DNA from: Thermodesulfatator atlanticus
GTDB taxonomy: Bacteria > Desulfobacterota > Thermodesulfobacteria > Thermodesulfobacteriales > Thermodesulfatatoraceae
NCBI GenBank assembly: GCA_011321895.1
Contig: DROK01000229.1
Coordinates: 1 to 11,630, forward strand
DNA: 11,630 nucleotides
Reading direction: 5' to 3'
The position numbers and the translations under genes were made by a program. The notes under the pieces were generated by a model. It searched no databases, was not told the DNA's origin, and saw nothing but the letters and a program-made list of their open reading frames with translations. Every line of letters begins with the position of its first letter. Position 1 is the first letter of the stretch. Below, piece by piece: positions 8,707 to 11,630 of this stretch.

Positions 8707-9038
8707 AAAGGGGCTTTATTCCGGCTACTTATCACGGCGCCCTTTTAGCCACTCTTTACGTATTGACCTTTGCCCTTTCAAGCCTTGACGGCTACCTGAC
8801 CCTTCTTTGTGTGGAAACCGGGCTTTGTAGAGAACAAAACCCTTTTATGCGCTGGGCCCTTAATGTTTCTCCTCTATTTTTCCTGGTGGTCAAAAACCTG
8901 GCCGTAGGCCTCTTCGGGGCGGTGCTTTTTATCATCGGTGTGCGTTACCAAAAAAGGCTGGTTCTCCTTTCTTTCGTCTTCGTCTTTTTCTGTTATTTGT
9001 GGGTGGTAATGTTCCATTTTTATTTTTGGTGGGCCTAA
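8703..9038 (+). CDS. Small membrane protein, DUF5658-like
   Basis: A 111-residue protein with three predicted transmembrane helices, near residues 12-36, 57-80 and 85-110, and a cytoplasm-friendly KRG N terminus. SSLDGYLTL (26-34), the GLCREQNPFMR segment (40-50) and a Lys64 within the second helix match my recollection of the DUF5658 pattern (LDxxxTL, then ExNPxM). The function of that family is unknown. The frame is open 60 bases further upstream, but ATG 8703 is chosen because it forms an ATGA overlap with the DUF89 stop. The earlier region would translate as an unrelated Arg/Gly-rich stretch that only mirrors the DUF89 reading frame. Translational coupling with the phosphatase-like gene suggests co-production, not necessarily a joint function. 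Confidence 0.8.
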   Translation: MKRGFIPATYHGALLATLYVLTFALSSLDGYLTLLCVETGLCREQNPFMRWALNVSPLFFLVVKNLAVGLFGAVLFIIGVRYQKRLVLLSFVFVFFCYLWVVMFHFYFWWA

Positions 9039-9047
9039 ATTTAAAAA

Positions 9048-9098
9048 ATTTCCTCCCTGGCCGAATATTTTTATTAACAGCGGCGTAAGGGAGGAGAT
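9048..9098 (+). promoter_or_regulatory. Leader hairpin that buries the Shine-Dalgarno of the GGDEF gene
   Basis: ATTTCCTCCCT (9048-9058) can pair with AGGGAGGAGAT (9088-9098) over 11 pairs, one of them U-G. The 3' arm contains the whole Shine-Dalgarno sequence and reaches the base before the ATG at 9099. Inside, GCCG (9060-9063) can pair with CGGC (9081-9084) around an AU-rich 17-base loop. Such a stem would hold translation off until it melts or is rearranged, as in RNA thermometers and some riboswitches. A promoter inside the loop (TATTAA at 9072-9077) would produce a transcript lacking the 5' arm. Pairing is seen in sequence; regulation is inferred. Confidence 0.5.
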
Positions 9099-9953
9099 AT
9101 GTTTGACGGGATAGAGAACAGGGAGGCCTTTGTTCCTCACGCCACCGAGGCTGAAAGCTTTAAAGCCAAACTGGAGGCCGAAAGAGAAGCCCTGCTTAGT
9201 GCCTGGATCGCCTTTCTCGAATTGCAAAGGGCCAAAAAAGTCCCCTTTCCTCCCTATTATGCCGACGCCTTCTACGCCGCCACCAAAATCAAAAAGAAGG
9301 ACAATTACATTTTGAATCTCCTGGTGGAAGGGAAAGACATCTTCTCCTCACTGCTTGACAAAATTAATCCCGATATAGCGGCCCGTCTGGGCCTGGGGGA
9401 AGAACTGAACAGGATTACCAATTATCTCCAGCGTATCGAGGAGCTGGAAAGGGAACTTTCCTTCCTCAAAGAGAGTTTCCTGCGGGACAAACTAACCGGT
9501 CTCTGGAACGAGAATGCCCTGGAAAAGTTCTTTAACGAAGTGGTCATGCAAAACATCTTCGAAGAGGACTATCTCCTCTGTTACTTTGACCTGGACAATT
9601 TCAAGGCTGTAAACGACCACTACGGTCATAAGATGGGAGACAGGACGCTGGTGGCCTTTGCCCAATTTTTAAAAAGCAACCTCAAGCCCAAAGACTTTCC
9701 CTGTCGCCTCCACGGAGACGAATTCGCCGCCGTGGTGGTAGGGGTGACCATCGATAAATTTTTACCTTTCATGGAAACCCTCTACGAGAAGGGGCTAACC
9801 CTCAAATTTCCCGATGGGGTGCGCACCATCAAATTTTCCGTAGGAATTACCAACGTCATTGCCTCAGACACCCTGGGCAAGGCCCTTGAGCGGGCCGATT
9901 TTTCCATGTACTGGTGTAAAGAAAACAAAAAGCTAAAGCCGGTGCGCGTTTAG
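9099..9953 (+). CDS. GGDEF-domain protein with degenerate HGDEF motif (putative diguanylate cyclase)
   Basis: A 284-residue soluble protein. Residues 1-104 are a helical region I do not recognise, followed by a likely coiled coil at about 105-127 and a GGDEF domain at about 128-284. The domain shows DKLTGLWN (130-137), YFDLDNFKAVNDHYGH (162-177) with metal-binding Asp164, and RLHGDEFA (203-210). Active GGDEF domains make cyclic di-GMP from two GTP. Here the first Gly of the motif is His205, while Gly206, Asp207, Glu208 and Phe209 remain. The inhibitory RxxD site reads KPKD (196-199), so the I-site Arg is a Lys. The ending lacks the usual GRN. Activity is therefore possible but uncertain, and a GTP- or c-di-GMP-sensing role is the alternative. 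Strong AGGGAGGAG at 9088-9096, inside a hairpin. The end overlaps miaA by 21 bases. Confidence 0.9.
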   Translation: MFDGIENREAFVPHATEAESFKAKLEAEREALLSAWIAFLELQRAKKVPFPPYYADAFYAATKIKKKDNYILNLLVEGKDIFSSLLDKINPDIAARLGLGEELNRITNYLQRIEELERELSFLKESFLRDKLTGLWNENALEKFFNEVVMQNIFEEDYLLCYFDLDNFKAVNDHYGHKMGDRTLVAFAQFLKSNLKPKDFPCRLHGDEFAAVVVGVTIDKFLPFMETLYEKGLTLKFPDGVRTIKFSVGITNVIASDTLGKALERADFSMYWCKENKKLKPVRV

Positions 9954-10895
9954 GTATTCCTGAGCCAGTTTTAGTATTTTTTCTTTCTCTTCTGGGTGAA
10001 ACCAGTGGATATCCTTTTCCTTGCGAAACCAGCTAAGCTGCCGTTTGGCGTAATGGCGGGTATCGCGCTTCATCAATCGCACGGCCTCCTCAAAAGAAAG
10101 GGCCCCTTCCAGATAGGCTATCATGTGGCGGTAGCCTATGGACCTCAAGGGCTTAAGGGCAGGAGAATATCCTTTAGCGAGGATTTCTTTTACCTCTTCA
10201 AGAAGACCCGCTTCAAGCATTTTGTCTACCCGGGCGTTTAGGCGCTGGTAGAGCTCTTTTCGGGGCAGAGTAAGGCCTATTTTGAGACAGGGGTAACGCT
10301 TTCTGGCAAAGGCGTGCTCTTTGGCCAGGGAGGAGAAGGTCTTTCCGGTTGCGTAATATACCTCAAGGGCCCTTAGGATACGCACCCTGTCCCGGGGCGA
10401 AATCTTTTGGGCGTAGAAAGGGTCTACTCTTTTGAGCTCCTCGTACAGAGAGGCAAGGCCTTCTTTTTCCAGACGTTCTCTTAGTTTTTCGCGAATGGCC
10501 CCCACTTCTCCCACTTCAAAGAGCCCGTGAAGGAGGGCCCGCAGGTAAAGGCCGGTTCCCCCGGCCAGGATGGGTTGTTTACCACGTTTGGCAAGATCAG
10601 CTATAACCCGGTCCGCCAGCTCTACGAAACGGGCGGCGTTAAATTCCTCGTCCAGCTCTAGGATACCCAAGAGGTGGTGGGGGGCGCGGGCCAGCTCCTC
10701 CGGGCTTGGTTTGGCTGCCCCGATGTTCAGGTGTTTGTAGACCTGTACGGAATCAAAATTTATGACTTCGCCCTTTAATTTTTCGGCCAAAAATACGGCT
10801 ACCTCCGTCTTACCCACCCCGGTGGGGCCTACCACGGCGATCAGGGGGATTTCCTTTTCAAAGGGTGCGTCCGAGTTTTTTTCTGACTTCTTCAA
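9933..10895 (-). CDS. miaA: tRNA dimethylallyltransferase
   Basis: Adds a dimethylallyl group to N6 of A37 in tRNAs reading codons that start with U, the first step towards ms2i6A. With the start at 10895 the protein has 320 residues. The motifs are P-loop GPTGVGKT at 23-30, DSVQVY at 48-53, IGAAKPS near 58-64, GGTGLY at 112-117, the PLRSIGYRHM segment, and DTRHYAKRQLSWFRKE near the end. The frame is open to another TTG at 10940 (335 residues). I prefer TTG 10895 because GGAG (10904-10907) lies eight bases upstream and the shorter N terminus is nearer family length; no good site precedes 10940. Either start lies inside the end of mutL, giving a 38- or 83-base overlap. The mutL-miaA order is a common bacterial arrangement. 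Confidence 0.95.
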   Translation of the reverse strand: MKKSEKNSDAPFEKEIPLIAVVGPTGVGKTEVAVFLAEKLKGEVINFDSVQVYKHLNIGAAKPSPEELARAPHHLLGILELDEEFNAARFVELADRVIADLAKRGKQPILAGGTGLYLRALLHGLFEVGEVGAIREKLRERLEKEGLASLYEELKRVDPFYAQKISPRDRVRILRALEVYYATGKTFSSLAKEHAFARKRYPCLKIGLTLPRKELYQRLNARVDKMLEAGLLEEVKEILAKGYSPALKPLRSIGYRHMIAYLEGALSFEEAVRLMKRDTRHYAKRQLSWFRKEKDIHWFHPEEKEKILKLAQEYLNAHRL

Positions 10896-11630
10896 GGCTG
10901 ATACTCCAGGAGATAGGTCGGCCGTGGGGGCACCTTTCAAGCCGTTTTTCTTTTACTTTCGAATATAAATGGAGAATTTCCGCATTCGAGAGTAATTCAC
11001 CGGCCCTTTTGGCGGCTTTACAGGCCAGTCTGGCAAGCATCTCGTCAAGAAAATGGCTGGCCTCCGGGGCCGGGATTTCCTCAAGGATAGATTTCAGGGT
11101 CTCTGCGGCGGGAAAGCCAAGGATGGCCGGGGCTGCGCGCAGGAAAAATTCTCCCGGTGCCAGGGCCTCAAGCTCAAAGCCCAGATTTTCAAGGAGGGAA
11201 AGGTTTTCTTCTAAGGTGGTTAAGGCCTGCCCGGTAAGCTTAAGGGGTTCGGGGGTCAGGAAGACCTGTTTTTTAAGCCCCCCGTCTTGGGCAAGGGTTT
11301 CTTTTAATTCTTCAAAGATGAGCCTTTCCTGGGCGGCGTGAAAGTCAAAAAAAACGAGTCGGTCTCCGTCCTTCAGGAGGTAAAACTCTGCGCCAAAGGG
11401 CCCAAGGACCTCGGCTTCAGGCTTCAACATCCCGGGAAAGGGGCTTAGGGCGTAGGAGGGAGGAGGTTCTGCCACCTTTAGCACCGGGGAGGGGGGCTTT
11501 AGGGGAAGGTCTTCGGCCGGGCTTTCTTCCGCGGGGGCCTCGGGAAGACTAAACGAGATCCTGGGTTTGGTGATATTTTCTACCGCCCTTTTGACCAGGG
11601 TGTAGACCTCCCTTTCCTGCCGGAAACGGA
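10858..11630 (-). CDS. mutL: DNA mismatch repair protein MutL, 5'-truncated by the window
   Basis: Mismatch-repair ATPase/endonuclease that links mismatch recognition by MutS to strand incision. The window holds only the C-terminal part, about 257 residues. The leftmost codons read RFRQEREVYTLVKRAV, the end of the N-terminal transducer domain. A Pro/Glu/Ala-rich linker of about 50 residues follows, then the dimerisation domain. Endonuclease-type motifs are visible: DFHAAQERLIFEE corresponds to DQHA(X)2E(X)4E, ACKAAKRAGE to the ACR motif, and CPHGRP near the end is intact. This indicates a self-nicking MutL of the MutH-less type. The Gln of DQHA is replaced by Phe. The frame is open across GTG 11484 to the window edge, so that codon is internal. 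The TGA at 10858-10860 lies inside miaA. Confidence 0.94.
   Translation of the reverse strand, partial: RFRQEREVYTLVKRAVENITKPRISFSLPEAPAEESPAEDLPLKPPSPVLKVAEPPPSYALSPFPGMLKPEAEVLGPFGAEFYLLKDGDRLVFFDFHAAQERLIFEELKETLAQDGGLKKQVFLTPEPLKLTGQALTTLEENLSLLENLGFELEALAPGEFFLRAAPAILGFPAAETLKSILEEIPAPEASHFLDEMLARLACKAAKRAGELLSNAEILHLYSKVKEKRLERCPHGRPISWSISLEEVRKKLGRTL
10904..10907 (-). promoter_or_regulatory. miaA: Shine-Dalgarno GGAG that decides the miaA start
   Basis: On the - strand GGAG is followed by eight bases and then TTG 10895-10893. It lies within the mutL coding sequence, so miaA translation is probably coupled to that of mutL. It favours the 320-residue form of MiaA over the 335-residue form. 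Confidence 0.5.

Noticed and set aside
9051..9095. The GGDEF leader stem as an intrinsic terminator for the DUF89-DUF5658 genes
   Set aside because: On the + strand the stem is followed by the start codon and not by a T run.

Overview
The window looks like ordinary, very compact chromosome of a bacterium. Third codon positions are rich in G/C, proteins are rich in Lys, Arg and Glu, and genes abut or overlap almost everywhere. Together with the gene families, this suggests a thermophilic bacterium, perhaps near Thermodesulfobacteriota; that placement is an impression from composition and was not tested. No RNA genes, CRISPR arrays, insertion sequences or long repeats were seen. No gene-free stretch exceeds about 90 bases.

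Left part (1-2360): the 3' portion of a CaCA-family Na+/Ca2+ exchanger on the + strand runs into the convergent end of lgt (lipoprotein diacylglyceryl transferase). Lgt is divergent from a 206-residue helix-turn-helix protein. The short lgt/HTH intergenic space carries a 24-bp imperfect dyad with a perfect AACGCGCGTT core, which could be an operator.

Middle (2357-7796, - strand): an apparent operon icd - leuS - ABC ATPase - ABC-2 permease. It starts from a plausible sigma70-type promoter at 7835-7863 and has junctions of 24, 2 and 5 bases. It couples a TCA-cycle enzyme (NADP-type isocitrate dehydrogenase), leucyl-tRNA synthetase and an exporter of unknown substrate.

Right part: on the + strand, a DUF89-type metal-dependent phosphatase-like protein overlaps by ATGA a three-helix DUF5658-like membrane protein. 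A soluble GGDEF protein follows, with a degenerate HGDEF active-site motif. Its Shine-Dalgarno sequence can be completely buried in an 11-bp hairpin, the most interesting regulatory signal in the window. On the - strand, the 3' part of mutL (endonuclease-type C-terminal domain) overlaps miaA (tRNA dimethylallyltransferase).

All three convergent gene pairs overlap at their 3' ends (10, 4 and 21 bases), so no intergenic room for terminators exists there. I see no clearly new defence, mobile or biosynthetic system. The candidates worth a second look are the GGDEF leader hairpin, the lgt/HTH dyad, the orphan HTH protein and the DUF89-DUF5658 pair.
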